Of a DNA stretch of 64,000 nt, positions 34,131 through 42,845 are shown in pieces. The stretch comes from JAIYDJ01 sp031400505 (lineage in GTDB: Bacteria > Pseudomonadota > Alphaproteobacteria > Rhodobacterales > Rhodobacteraceae). Location of the stretch: the NCBI GenBank assembly GCA_031400505.1, contig JANNPZ010000033.1, forward strand, positions 1 to 64,000, in the 5' to 3' direction. Under the pieces are notes generated by a model. The model worked only from the letters and a program-made list of their open reading frames with translations, was not told the origin of the DNA and did not search any database. The translations under genes were made by a program, and so were the position numbers. Numbering within the stretch: the first letter of the stretch is position 1; every line of letters begins with the position of its first letter.

Positions 34131-34254
34131 GCAATGTCACCGGCAGCGTGATTTCACGCGGTTCAGGTGAAAGGTCGGCCAGATAGGCGTATCCGATCAA
34201 CCCGGAAAACCCAAGAATCACTAATACCGCTAAGGATTTGATCACCCGACCCAT
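34120..34254 (-). CDS. 44-aa single-span membrane protein
   Basis: A short frame not obvious in ORF lists: MGRVIKSLAVLVILGFSGLI continues with GYAYLADLSPEPREI and ends TLPVTLHAD. A basic start, one hydrophobic helix (residues 7-25) and a periplasmic tail give an N-in membrane anchor. An alternative ATG at 34260 adds two residues. The stop lies inside the start of the 509-aa secreted protein (11-base overlap), strongly suggesting coupled translation and a joint role at the membrane. Function unknown. Confidence 0.7.
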   Translation of the reverse strand: MGRVIKSLAVLVILGFSGLIGYAYLADLSPEPREITLPVTLHAD

Positions 34255-34539
34255 ACCCATATCGCCCCATGCCCATTTCGCCGTTGTTTTCCGCCGGTTC
34301 CCCCGGTCGTTCTTGCCGTATCGGCCACCGCTTTGGTGGGCGGCCGACCGGTCCTATTTACGATTGTATATGGCATTGGCGCCAAGTTCACGCCATTCAA
34401 GGAAGAAAGATGCCGGTCGGCAGGGGACCGCCGCAACGATGGCGCGCAGGCACGCAAACGCCCTGCGCAAGCTTGGGACGGCAATGGTCCCAGAAGGCAG
34501 CACGGGGGGGGACAAGATGGTGCAAGGATTGCAGAAAAA

Positions 34540-35085
34540 TTGACGCATCGGCTGAAGAAAACCGTGGCGTTGATCGGCATGATGGGGGCTGGAAAGACGG
34601 CTGTGGGAACCGCACTGGCCCGGCAGCTTGGTGTGTCATTTCTTGATTCGGACGAGGAGATCGCCCGTGCGGCAGACCGCACCATTGCGGAAATCTTCGA
34701 ACGAGATGGCGAGGCATTTTTTCGCGCCCGCGAAACCGAAGTGCTTGGCCGCCTGATGCGGGCACCCCCGGCCGTGCTGTCGACGGGGGGAGGTGCATTT
34801 CTGTCGGAACGCAACCGGTCCGTGATCGAGGCATCCGGTGTATCGGTATGGCTGCGGGTTGATCTGGAACTTCTCTGGCAACGGGTCCGCCACAAGACGA
34901 CCCGGCCCTTGCTGCGCACTGCCAACCCACGCGAAACCTTGCGTGCGCTTTACGAGGCGCGCGTCCCCTTCTACTGCCTTGCTGACTTGGCGGTCGATTC
35001 GGCAATCGATTTGACGGTCGACGCCATGGCGCAGCGGGTGGCCGATGCTCTCGCCTCGCGGGGCGATGTATTGGAAAGGGTTTAG
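34540..35085 (+). CDS. aroK: Shikimate kinase
   Basis: It phosphorylates shikimate at the 3-OH, the fifth step of chorismate synthesis. Walker A is GMMGAGKT (13-20), the shikimate-binding Asp pair is in FLDSDEE, and STGGGAF is the conserved glycine loop. RPLL in the lid follows. Choosing TTG 34540 gives 181 aa with the family's usual short N-terminus (THRLKKTVALIG) and AAGGA 11 bases upstream; no in-frame ATG precedes the Walker motif within range. aroB follows one base after the stop. The roughly 285-base divergent region to the left shows no gene. Confidence 0.9.
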   Translation: MTHRLKKTVALIGMMGAGKTAVGTALARQLGVSFLDSDEEIARAADRTIAEIFERDGEAFFRARETEVLGRLMRAPPAVLSTGGGAFLSERNRSVIEASGVSVWLRVDLELLWQRVRHKTTRPLLRTANPRETLRALYEARVPFYCLADLAVDSAIDLTVDAMAQRVADALASRGDVLERV

Positions 35086-35086
35086 G

Positions 35087-36214
35087 ATGGGACTTTCGCT
35101 GTCGCAGACAGTTGTGCCCGTGGACTTGGGCACACGCAGCTATGACGTGCGCATCGGCTCCGGCCTTGTCGATCAGGCAGGTTCGCTGATCGCGCCGTTG
35201 CTGGTGCGGCGCCACGTGGTGGTGATCACCGACGAAACTGTCGCCGGTCTGCATCTGATGCGCTTGTCCGCAAGTTTCGAAGCGCAAGGCCTTTCGGTAA
35301 GGGCGCTTGCCCTGCCGTCTGGCGAGGCTACCAAAGGCTGGCAGCAGTTCGCCCGGTGTTGCGAATGGCTGCTGGAACAAAAGGTTGAACGTCGCGATGT
35401 CGTGGTGGCGTTCGGTGGCGGGGTGGTCGGCGATCTGGTGGGCTTTGCCGCCGCGGTTCTGCGGCGTGGGGTGCGGTTTGTGCAACTGCCTACGACGCTC
35501 TTGTCACAAGTTGACAGTTCGGTTGGCGGCAAGACCGGCATCAACACCGCACAGGGCAAGAACCTGATCGGGGCATTTCACCAACCCAGCCTCGTGCTGG
35601 CCGATATTGACGTGCTGGACACCCTGACGCCACGCGATTTTCTGGCAGGCTATGGCGAAGTCATGAAGTACGGCCTGCTGGGCGATGCCGACTTCTTTGA
35701 CTGGCTCGAGGTGCAGGGTCCTGCGCTTGCTGCGGGTGACACGGGCGCGCGCATGCATGCCGTGACCCGGTCCGTCGAAATGAAGGCGGGCATCGTGTCG
35801 CGCGACGAGACGGAAGAAGGCGAACGCGCCTTGCTGAACCTTGGTCACACGTTTTGCCATGCTTTGGAAAAGGCAACGGATTACAGCGACCGGTTGTTGC
35901 ATGGCGAAGGTGTGGGCATCGGCTGCGCATTGGCATTCGAGCTGAGCCAGCGATTGGGTCTGTGTTCGCAAGAAGCCCCAAGCCGCGTTCGCGCGCATTT
36001 GCGCGCGATGGGGATGAAGACCGACCTTGCCGATATTGCGGGCGATCTGCCGGGCGCAGACGATCTGCTTGCCCTGATGGGCCAGGACAAGAAGGTTGTC
36101 GATGGCCGTCTGCGGTTCATCCTGGCGCGCGGGATCGGGCAGGCATTCGTCGCCGAAGATGTGCCGCCCGATCTGGTGCGCTCGGTTTTGACCGAGGCGC
36201 TTGCCCGGCGGTGA
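35087..36214 (+). CDS. aroB: 3-dehydroquinate synthase
   Basis: The NAD- and metal-dependent enzyme converting DAHP to 3-dehydroquinate. The 375-aa product has PSGEATKGWQ, FGGGVVGDLVGFAAA (NAD-binding), QLPTTLLSQVDSSVGGKTGI, and metal ligands Glu in YGEVMKYG, His in LNLGHTFCHALE and His in LHGEGVGIG. AroK-aroB coupling (one-base gap, GGAAAGGG upstream) is the standard arrangement. Confidence 0.96.
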   Translation: MGLSLSQTVVPVDLGTRSYDVRIGSGLVDQAGSLIAPLLVRRHVVVITDETVAGLHLMRLSASFEAQGLSVRALALPSGEATKGWQQFARCCEWLLEQKVERRDVVVAFGGGVVGDLVGFAAAVLRRGVRFVQLPTTLLSQVDSSVGGKTGINTAQGKNLIGAFHQPSLVLADIDVLDTLTPRDFLAGYGEVMKYGLLGDADFFDWLEVQGPALAAGDTGARMHAVTRSVEMKAGIVSRDETEEGERALLNLGHTFCHALEKATDYSDRLLHGEGVGIGCALAFELSQRLGLCSQEAPSRVRAHLRAMGMKTDLADIAGDLPGADDLLALMGQDKKVVDGRLRFILARGIGQAFVAEDVPPDLVRSVLTEALARR

Positions 36215-36338
36215 TTGCGGTGATTGCCGCGCAACGCAGGATAATTCGCAGTCTGCCACAACGGCCGGTACACCGATGCGATCTTGCGGCCCCTTGACCG
36301 GCTGCCCTAGGGTTGCTGCAAAAGAACGGGAAAAGACT

Positions 36339-37457
36339 ATGGGTTTGCGTCTTTTGCACACGTCGGACTTGCATCTTGGCAAGGGGTTTGGTGGCTTCCC
36401 TGAAGCGATCAGAAACAGACTGTCCGAGGCGCGGCATACCGCAATAGCGCGATTGGCGCAGGCGGCGCGCCAGGGCGGCGCCACGACAGTTTTGCTGGCA
36501 GGTGACACGTTCGATACGGAAACACCGTCACCGCAGACCCTGCGCCATGCCCTGCACAGCCTGGCCGAGGCAGCGGATATCCAATGGCTGATGTTGCCGG
36601 GCAATCACGACAGCCTTGCCGCGACCGAGTTGTGGCGCAAGATCGCCGCAGAGCGACCCTCCAACCTGCACACGCTGGTGACGTCCGAACCGCTGTCGCT
36701 TGCGCCTGACGCGTGGCTGTTGCCGGCACCCTGCACCCAACGCCGGCCGGGTCGCGATCTGACCGAAGCGATGCAGGCCCCGACCCCGGCCGGCGCGGTG
36801 CGGATCGGGCTGGGCCACGGGGCGATTGCTGATTTCTCAGGCGAAGAAGACGTGGCAGGCATCATCCCGCCCGACCGCGCCACCCGATCCGGACTGGGTT
36901 ATCTTGGCCTTGGCGATTGGCACGGCCAGATGCGGGTCAATGACGCGACCTGGTATTCCGGCACGCCCGAGGCGGACAGTTTCAAACACCCCGCACCACC
37001 AGCGGCATTGTTGATTGCCCTGGACGGGCAGGACGCTGCCGTAAAGGTAACATCAGTGCCGACCGGCAGCTTTCGTTGGCTGTCCGCACAGATCGACCTG
37101 CTTCCCGGCGATCTTTCACGGCTGACTGACGCCCTGCCACATCCGCGCGGGCGGCGCGACTGTCTTGTCAAGATCGCCGTCACCGGACGCCTGACGCTTG
37201 CCGACCGCGTCATGCTTGACGCGGACCTTGCACGCATCGCCCCGGATTTCGGCTGGTTTGCCTGCGACCTTGGCGGTCTTGGCACCGACGCCCGCCCTGA
37301 CGATCTTGACATGATCGACCGGGCAGGTGCGCTTCGCCATGCGGCCGAGGCGCTTTTGTCTGACGCGCAGGACCCGGCCTTGACCCAGACCGATCGCGAT
37401 CTGGCGTCAAGCGCGTTGTCGCGGCTTTATGCCTTTGCGCAGGCAGATCCGGCATGA
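36339..37457 (+). CDS. SbcD/YhaO-like metallophosphoesterase (DNA repair exonuclease type)
   Basis: A 372-aa calcineurin-like nuclease. Metal-binding motifs are in order: HTSDLHLG, LLAGDTFD, MLPGNHD, LGHGAIA and LGDWHGQM. Such proteins pair with SMC-like ATPases to process DNA ends. ATG 36339 gives the classic start MGLRLLHTSDLHLG. The stop overlaps the ATPase gene start (ATGA). It follows aroB after 124 bases. Confidence 0.88.
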   Translation: MGLRLLHTSDLHLGKGFGGFPEAIRNRLSEARHTAIARLAQAARQGGATTVLLAGDTFDTETPSPQTLRHALHSLAEAADIQWLMLPGNHDSLAATELWRKIAAERPSNLHTLVTSEPLSLAPDAWLLPAPCTQRRPGRDLTEAMQAPTPAGAVRIGLGHGAIADFSGEEDVAGIIPPDRATRSGLGYLGLGDWHGQMRVNDATWYSGTPEADSFKHPAPPAALLIALDGQDAAVKVTSVPTGSFRWLSAQIDLLPGDLSRLTDALPHPRGRRDCLVKIAVTGRLTLADRVMLDADLARIAPDFGWFACDLGGLGTDARPDDLDMIDRAGALRHAAEALLSDAQDPALTQTDRDLASSALSRLYAFAQADPA

Positions 37458-40075
37458 AACTGCGCGGTATCACTTTGACAAACGTCCGGCACTTCGCGGG
37501 CAAACAGGCGCGCCTTTCGGGCATCTGCGATGGCGTCACTGTGCTGTCCGAGGCAAACGAGTTTGGCAAGTCGACCTTCTTTGACGCGCTGCATGCCGTG
37601 TTTTTCGAAAAGCACCGCAGTACGGGCAAAGTGGTCAAGGCGTTGCAGCCCCATTCCGGTGGTGCGCCCGAGGTGGCAGTTGATCTCGAGGTGTCGCAGG
37701 GTCGCTATAGCGTGACCAAACGCTGGCTTTCGCGTGCCTTTGCCCGCGTCACCGACGCCAATGGCAAGATTTTTGCACAAGACGACGAAGCCGAAGCGTG
37801 GATCGGTACCTTGCTCGCCGGCGGTCGTGCTGGCCCGTCTGGACTGTTGTGGGTGCGCCAGGGCCTGATGGGGCTCGAGCCCGACGCAAAGGACGATCGC
37901 GACCGCGACATTGCCACGCGGCGCGATCTGATGTCTTCGGTCGCGGGCGAGATCGAGGTGATGACGGGCGGTCGCCGGATGAATGTGGTGCTGGACAAGG
38001 TTGCGGCGGCGCTGTTGCCTCTGGTCACCCCGACTGGCAAACCGAAGGCCGGTGGCGACTGGGCGCTTGCACTTGATGACGCAGCCGAACAGGCCGCACA
38101 AGAGACAGTCCTGCGCGAAAAGGTCCGATCCCTTGGCGATGACCTGCGACGCCGGTCGGATCTGCTGCGCGAACAGTCTCGGCTTGGCGACCCGGCAACC
38201 GTAGCCGGGCGCGAGACGGCTCTGGCCCAAGCGCGCGCCGCCCATCAGGCGACCCTTGCCCATGCAGGCTTGCAAACCGAAGCCGCGCGTGAAGTGGCGC
38301 TGTGCGATCTGACCTGCGCTGCAACCCTAAAGGACATCGCCCGGCTGGAAAGGTTTTCTGCACGACTGCGCGCGACGCGACAAGACTGCGACCGAGCCGC
38401 AGCTACTGCCTTGACCGACCGTGACCATGCCGAAATCCTGTCTGCAAAGGAACGCAGCCTCGCAGAGGGTATCGTGCGAACTGCTGCGGATACCCGATCA
38501 TTGCGCCTGCGTCTGGCTGCCGCGCAAAAGGGGCAACTGGCCCATGCCGCGCGGCAAAGGGTTTCCGATCTGACACGCAGCCTTCAGCTTGCCGAAGATG
38601 TGCAGCGCCAACTGGAGGCAGCATCGGCGCAACGGCGCTTGATTAGCGTCACACCGCAAGCTGTTGCACTTGCAGAAAAGTCCCAAATCGCGCTTGACCG
38701 GCTTGCCGCCAGGGCCGAGGCAGAGGCGCCGGTATTGCAGTTCACGTACAGCGGGGCCGAACGCGCCCTGCGCCATGGCGAACCCGTTGAAGTCGGCCCG
38801 CTGCGGATTGTTGTGCCGACAGAGTTCGACTTGCCTGGGATCGGCAAGCTGCATGTCGACCCCGGTGCCGAACGGGGTGCAGATTTGGCAGCCGCCCTTG
38901 CTGCAGCCGCCGACGCGCATGCCCGGCATCTGCTGGCCTGCAACGCCGCCGATCTGCTTGCCGCGCGGCGCGATCTGCATGCGTCGCAAAGGCTTGACGA
39001 TGTTCTGCGCAGTGCCGCAGACGCCCTTGCCAGCATTGCACCCGATGGATTGGCTGCCCTGCGTGACGCCTGCTCCCATGCCGCAGCCGAGGCAGGCCTT
39101 GCGCCCAATGCCGCCGCCGAAGACCCGGACGCGCTTGACCTGTTGGTGTCGGGCGCCGAAGCAACCGAGGCGGACGCCCGCGCGGCGGCATCAACTGCGC
39201 AGGCGCTTGCCAAGCTTGCCGCCGAAAAACGCGCCAAGTCCGAGGCCGACCTTAGATCTGCAGAACGCGCCGTTGCAGAAGGCACCGAAGAAGCGGGCGA
39301 TCCGACTGTGCTGGCAATGGCACTGTCCGCGCACCGCGACCAACTGGCTGCGCAACAGCTGCGCGCCGATGCCGCGCGCAGTGAGGTTGCCCGTTTGCAG
39401 GCAACGGCACCCGATCTGGAGACGGCAACGGCACGCCTGAGCCGTGCCGCCTCTGTCGTGGACCTCGCGCGCAAACGGGCCGATGACCTGCGCGCCGAAC
39501 TTGCCAGTCTGAATACCCGCATCGAACTGCTTGCCGATCAGGGGATCGAGGAATCCCTTAACACGGTGATCGAGGCGCGCGCGACAGCGGCGGCCCGGGC
39601 GCTGCGCTATGACGCCGAGGTGCAGGCCCTTTTCAGGTTGCGCCGGGCACTGGACGACGCCCGCGCGCAAGCCCGCGATGCCTATTTCGGGCCGGTGTTG
39701 CGCGAATTGACACCCCTGTTGGAAATTCTGCACCCCGCGGCGGCGTTGCAGATCGATGACAAGACCTTGCTGCCTGTGACGTTGACCCGCGCGGGGGTGC
39801 ACGAACCGCTGGACATTCTGTCGGGTGGTACGCGCGAGCAGCTGGCGATTCTGACCCGGCTTGCCTTTGCCCGGTTGTTTGCCAGGGCAGGGCAGCAAGT
39901 GCCGGTCATCCTTGACGATGCGCTGGTCTACAGCGATGACGACCGGATCGAGGCGATGTTCACCGCTTTGCACCGGGTGGCAACGGATCAGCAGATTCTG
40001 GTTCTGACCTGCAGGCAGCGCGCATTTGCAGCCTTGGGTGGCGAACATGCGCAGGTCCAGGTGACCGATCTGTAA
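37454..40075 (+). CDS. SbcC/YhaN-like SMC-family ATPase
   Basis: An 873-aa coiled-coil ATPase partner of the preceding nuclease. The N-terminal half-site has LTNVRHFAGKQARL and a P-loop EANEFGKST (33-41). Long heptad-rich Ala/Arg/Glu coils run from about 215 to 700, broken by a central globular part near 420-480. The C-terminal half-site has the ABC signature LSGGTREQLAIL and Walker B VPVILDDALVYSDDDR. The first P-loop glycine is replaced by Glu, a variant to check. No DNA-hook Cys-X-X-Cys of canonical SbcC/Rad50 is seen, favouring the YhaN type. Confidence 0.85.
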   Translation: MKLRGITLTNVRHFAGKQARLSGICDGVTVLSEANEFGKSTFFDALHAVFFEKHRSTGKVVKALQPHSGGAPEVAVDLEVSQGRYSVTKRWLSRAFARVTDANGKIFAQDDEAEAWIGTLLAGGRAGPSGLLWVRQGLMGLEPDAKDDRDRDIATRRDLMSSVAGEIEVMTGGRRMNVVLDKVAAALLPLVTPTGKPKAGGDWALALDDAAEQAAQETVLREKVRSLGDDLRRRSDLLREQSRLGDPATVAGRETALAQARAAHQATLAHAGLQTEAAREVALCDLTCAATLKDIARLERFSARLRATRQDCDRAAATALTDRDHAEILSAKERSLAEGIVRTAADTRSLRLRLAAAQKGQLAHAARQRVSDLTRSLQLAEDVQRQLEAASAQRRLISVTPQAVALAEKSQIALDRLAARAEAEAPVLQFTYSGAERALRHGEPVEVGPLRIVVPTEFDLPGIGKLHVDPGAERGADLAAALAAAADAHARHLLACNAADLLAARRDLHASQRLDDVLRSAADALASIAPDGLAALRDACSHAAAEAGLAPNAAAEDPDALDLLVSGAEATEADARAAASTAQALAKLAAEKRAKSEADLRSAERAVAEGTEEAGDPTVLAMALSAHRDQLAAQQLRADAARSEVARLQATAPDLETATARLSRAASVVDLARKRADDLRAELASLNTRIELLADQGIEESLNTVIEARATAAARALRYDAEVQALFRLRRALDDARAQARDAYFGPVLRELTPLLEILHPAAALQIDDKTLLPVTLTRAGVHEPLDILSGGTREQLAILTRLAFARLFARAGQQVPVILDDALVYSDDDRIEAMFTALHRVATDQQILVLTCRQRAFAALGGEHAQVQVTDL

Positions 40076-40121
40076 ACCCAGATTCAGCCCTGCCGTTCTG
40101 ACCCTCGACGCCCGCGCCGGT

Positions 40122-41069
40122 TCAAAAGCCGACGACCGCTTGTTCAATCGCGTTCAGCAGCCACAACAGACCCGCATCCGCCAACCCCGCCTTTGGCAGG
40201 ACCGCGCGCATTTCCGCCTGCGGCAACGCGATCGGCATGTCGATCGATGTCAACCCAAAGCGGTCAGCTTGCTGGGCCAGAAACAGCTTTGGGGCCGCAG
40301 TGATCAGATCAGAGTTTGCAACGACGTCCAGCGCCATCAGAAAATTCGGGACGGTCACCGCAACCCTGCGCGTCAGGTTTTGCTGTGCAAGAAACACATC
40401 CACAAACCCGTCGCGGCTGCCACTGGCCGAGACAAGGACATGTTGCTGTGCGCAATACTGTTGCGCGGTCATGCCGCCCATCAACGGGTGGCCCTGCCGC
40501 ATCGCCACGACAAAGCATTCGGCATAAAGTGCGCGGCTGACAAACCGCGCCGGTGCGTTGAAGACATCGGCCACTGCGCCCAGGGGCAAGATCATCAGAT
40601 CGGCCTCGCGCGCATCAAGGCTGGCAAAGGCGTTGGTCCAGCCGGTGTTGTTGGGCATGATGTTCACAAATGCGAGATCGATCAGGGGTCCGGTCCGCGT
40701 GATCTGATCCAGAACCGACAGAACGATCCGCGATGACCCGCCATCCGGCGCGCCAATGACGAAACGGCGATCTGAAGTGGCCGGATCAAAAGGTGCGGCG
40801 TTAGCCATCAGTTTGCGCGCGTCGCGCAGGATGTCGGCAATCGGCTGCGCCAGCGCCAGACCCCGTTCCGACGCCACAACCCCCTTTGGTGTCCGCAAGA
40901 AAAGCGGGTCGTTGAACAGCCGCCGCAACCGGGACAGGCCGTGACTGACCGCCGACGGCGACAGGTTCAACCGCTCTGCGGCGCGTGCAACATGCTGTTC
41001 CGCCAGCACCGCCTCGAACAGCACCAGCAGGTTCAGGTCGACGCGCGACAGATCAGTTTTGTGCAGCAT
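40122..41069 (-). CDS. LysR-family transcriptional regulator
   Basis: A 315-aa regulator with an N-terminal winged helix-turn-helix (LNLLVLFEAVLAEQHVARAA, then ERLNLSPSAVSHGLSRLRRL) and a periplasmic-binding-like effector domain starting near residue 95. The pattern DLSRVDLNLL and 'LFLRTPKGVVASERG' places it near NodD/LeuO-like members. Target and ligand cannot be deduced; the divergent neighbour is the DUF924 gene. Confidence 0.9.
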   Translation of the reverse strand: MLHKTDLSRVDLNLLVLFEAVLAEQHVARAAERLNLSPSAVSHGLSRLRRLFNDPLFLRTPKGVVASERGLALAQPIADILRDARKLMANAAPFDPATSDRRFVIGAPDGGSSRIVLSVLDQITRTGPLIDLAFVNIMPNNTGWTNAFASLDAREADLMILPLGAVADVFNAPARFVSRALYAECFVVAMRQGHPLMGGMTAQQYCAQQHVLVSASGSRDGFVDVFLAQQNLTRRVAVTVPNFLMALDVVANSDLITAAPKLFLAQQADRFGLTSIDMPIALPQAEMRAVLPKAGLADAGLLWLLNAIEQAVVGF

Positions 41070-41216
41070 TATGCTGAAATCGTATCACTGGAACCATTTC
41101 CGCTCAACTGGCACATGTGCCGCCGACATGCGGCAGGCCAGCAACTGGCCCGACCGGTGTTTGACGGCCTTGGAATTCACCGAGGTAAGACTGCTTTATG
41201 AAAAAGGTAAAATACG

Positions 41217-41882
41217 ATGAAAATAAACAATATTTTTGCCGATCCTGCGCAGCCGACCGCGGGGTCTGCGTCAATCCGCAATGCTGCACTCTTGCGGCAA
41301 ACTTCCGCTGCCCGCGCGTCCGCCGGGGTACAAGCAGATCAGGCGCCACCCGAAGCGATGGCGGTTGTAGATTTTTGGCGGGCCGCGGGCCCGGCGATGT
41401 GGTTTGCCCGCGACGCGGCCTTTGATGCAGACTTCCGTGACCGGTTCATCGCGCTGCACGAGGCCGCAACGCGTGGCGATCTGGTCGGCTGGTCAGCATC
41501 GCCGCGGGGCGCACTGGCTTTGCTGATCTTGCTGGATCAGTTCCCACGCAACGCCTTCAGGGGCACGCCCCGGATGTACTCGACGGACCAACTGGCCCGT
41601 GCCATGGCTGACAAGGCGATTTATGCGGGACATGATGCTCTCGTCGACCAGGCGCTGTCGCTGTTTTTCTATTTGCCATTCGCCCATTCCGAACGACGCG
41701 AGGATCAGGAAAGATCGGTGATGCTTGCCCGAAACCTTCCACCGCCGATCCCCGATCACGCGGCCCGACATCAAGACATCATCCGCCGCTTTGGTCGGTT
41801 TCCGCACAGGAACGCGATTCTGCGGCGCAGATCCACCGCAGAAGAGACCGCCTATCTGGCCTCGGGCGGTTATTCGGGCTGA
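41217..41882 (+). CDS. DUF924 family protein
   Basis: A 221-aa protein of the helical, TPR-like DUF924 family. Landmarks are VVDFWRAAGPAMWFARDAAFD, LALLILLDQFPRNAFRGTPRMY, FFYLPFAHSERREDQERSV, and HQDIIRRFGRFPHRNAILRR. Function unknown. The first 45 residues are unusually rich in Ala/Ser compared with typical members, so the true start may be internal. It is divergent from the LysR gene. Confidence 0.85.
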   Translation: MKINNIFADPAQPTAGSASIRNAALLRQTSAARASAGVQADQAPPEAMAVVDFWRAAGPAMWFARDAAFDADFRDRFIALHEAATRGDLVGWSASPRGALALLILLDQFPRNAFRGTPRMYSTDQLARAMADKAIYAGHDALVDQALSLFFYLPFAHSERREDQERSVMLARNLPPPIPDHAARHQDIIRRFGRFPHRNAILRRRSTAEETAYLASGGYSG

Positions 41883-41966
41883 CGGGGGGCGCCTGTCATC
41901 CGGTGCGCAGACTTATCTTGCCTGCCCACGCCAATTCCTTTTTCACAACCTACAACGGAACATGTT

Positions 41967-42386
41967 ATGCGTATCTCTTACTTTTGCTTTGTCTGGGCCG
42001 CACTTGCCGGAATGTCCGGTATGGCTCTTGGTCTTTACATGGGCATTGCCGAGGATCACACGCTTGCCCCCTCGCATGCCCATCTCAACTTGCTTGGTTG
42101 GGTCACGATGATGCTGTACGGGCTTTATCATCGTGGCGCACCGCAGGATGCATCTGCGCTGCGGTGGGTCCAGGTCAGCCTTGGCGGCGCGGGCTTTATC
42201 GGCTTCGCAGCTGGGCTTGGCGTCTATCTTGAAAGCGGAAGCACGACGTTCTTTCCAGTCTTGCAGGCCGGCGTCATAGGGTGCATGGCCTCGATGGCGC
42301 TGTTCATCTTCATCCTGGTGCGGGATGCCGCGCGGCTTGGCCTGACCCGCACGGAGATGCTGATGGATCCGTCTTTCGGCATCTGA
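41967..42386 (+). CDS. Small four-helix membrane protein with HAHLNLLGW motif
   Basis: A 139-aa inner-membrane protein with about four hydrophobic helices. The motif APSHAHLNLLGWVTMMLYGL resembles the His-bearing helix seen in haem-copper oxidase subunit I-like small proteins, so haem or metal binding is possible. No firm family is known to me. It follows the DUF924 gene by 84 bases on the same strand. Confidence 0.75.
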   Translation: MRISYFCFVWAALAGMSGMALGLYMGIAEDHTLAPSHAHLNLLGWVTMMLYGLYHRGAPQDASALRWVQVSLGGAGFIGFAAGLGVYLESGSTTFFPVLQAGVIGCMASMALFIFILVRDAARLGLTRTEMLMDPSFGI

Positions 42387-42800
42387 CGCTGCGGTTTGTG
42401 CGGGCCGCCAGCAAGCGCCATGCCACTGCACAATAGCACTGGCAGAGCGTCGGTTTTGCTGGCCTTGCGCAGGCGAGCCTTTGCAAGGATCGGCGCTGGC
42501 CCCGGATAGGTCGAAGCGTGATCGACTTAGCCGGGCAGGCACGGGCACAGGGGCGCGGTTGCAGATCCGATCTGGCCAAAGCACCCACATGGACCGCAAG
42601 CCAGATCGAGTGTTTTGGGTGAAACCTTCAGCCCACGGATGGCAAGGGCATCAGTCTGAAACGCCTGCTGCATCTCGCTTAGAAGATCTTTCGCGGGCTG
42701 CCCGCTTAGCGCGCAGGAATGCAGGCTCGCCTTCCCTGCAAACTTGAACACACTGAATAGCTTAGCCCCGTCGTTGAACGTATCACTTTCAGACAATCCA
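42387..42800. other. Intergenic stretch without a recognisable gene
   Basis: Between the small membrane protein and the convergent NCS1 gene. Open frames exist on both strands (for example minus 42527-42877) but have no recognisable domain, no ribosome site and read as low-complexity Pro/Ala/Arg filler. I see no RNA gene. It could be eroded DNA. Confidence 0.6.
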
Positions 42801-42834
42801 GTCGCAGCCGGGGCGTTCAAGACCCGGCTGCGAC
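42801..42834. terminator. Perfect 12-bp hairpin after the NCS1 gene
   Basis: GTCGCAGCCGGG, a 10-base loop and CCCGGCTGCGAC: a perfect stem 12 bases downstream of the NCS1 stop on the minus strand. There is no long T-run, but its position suggests the operon's 3' end. Confidence 0.65.
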
Positions 42835-42845
42835 GTTCTTTCGCG

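Noticed and set aside
32340..34151. 603-aa plus-strand frame opposite xerD and the secreted solenoid protein
   Set aside because: Antisense shadow in high-GC DNA; the minus strand carries a signal peptide and recombinase motifs.
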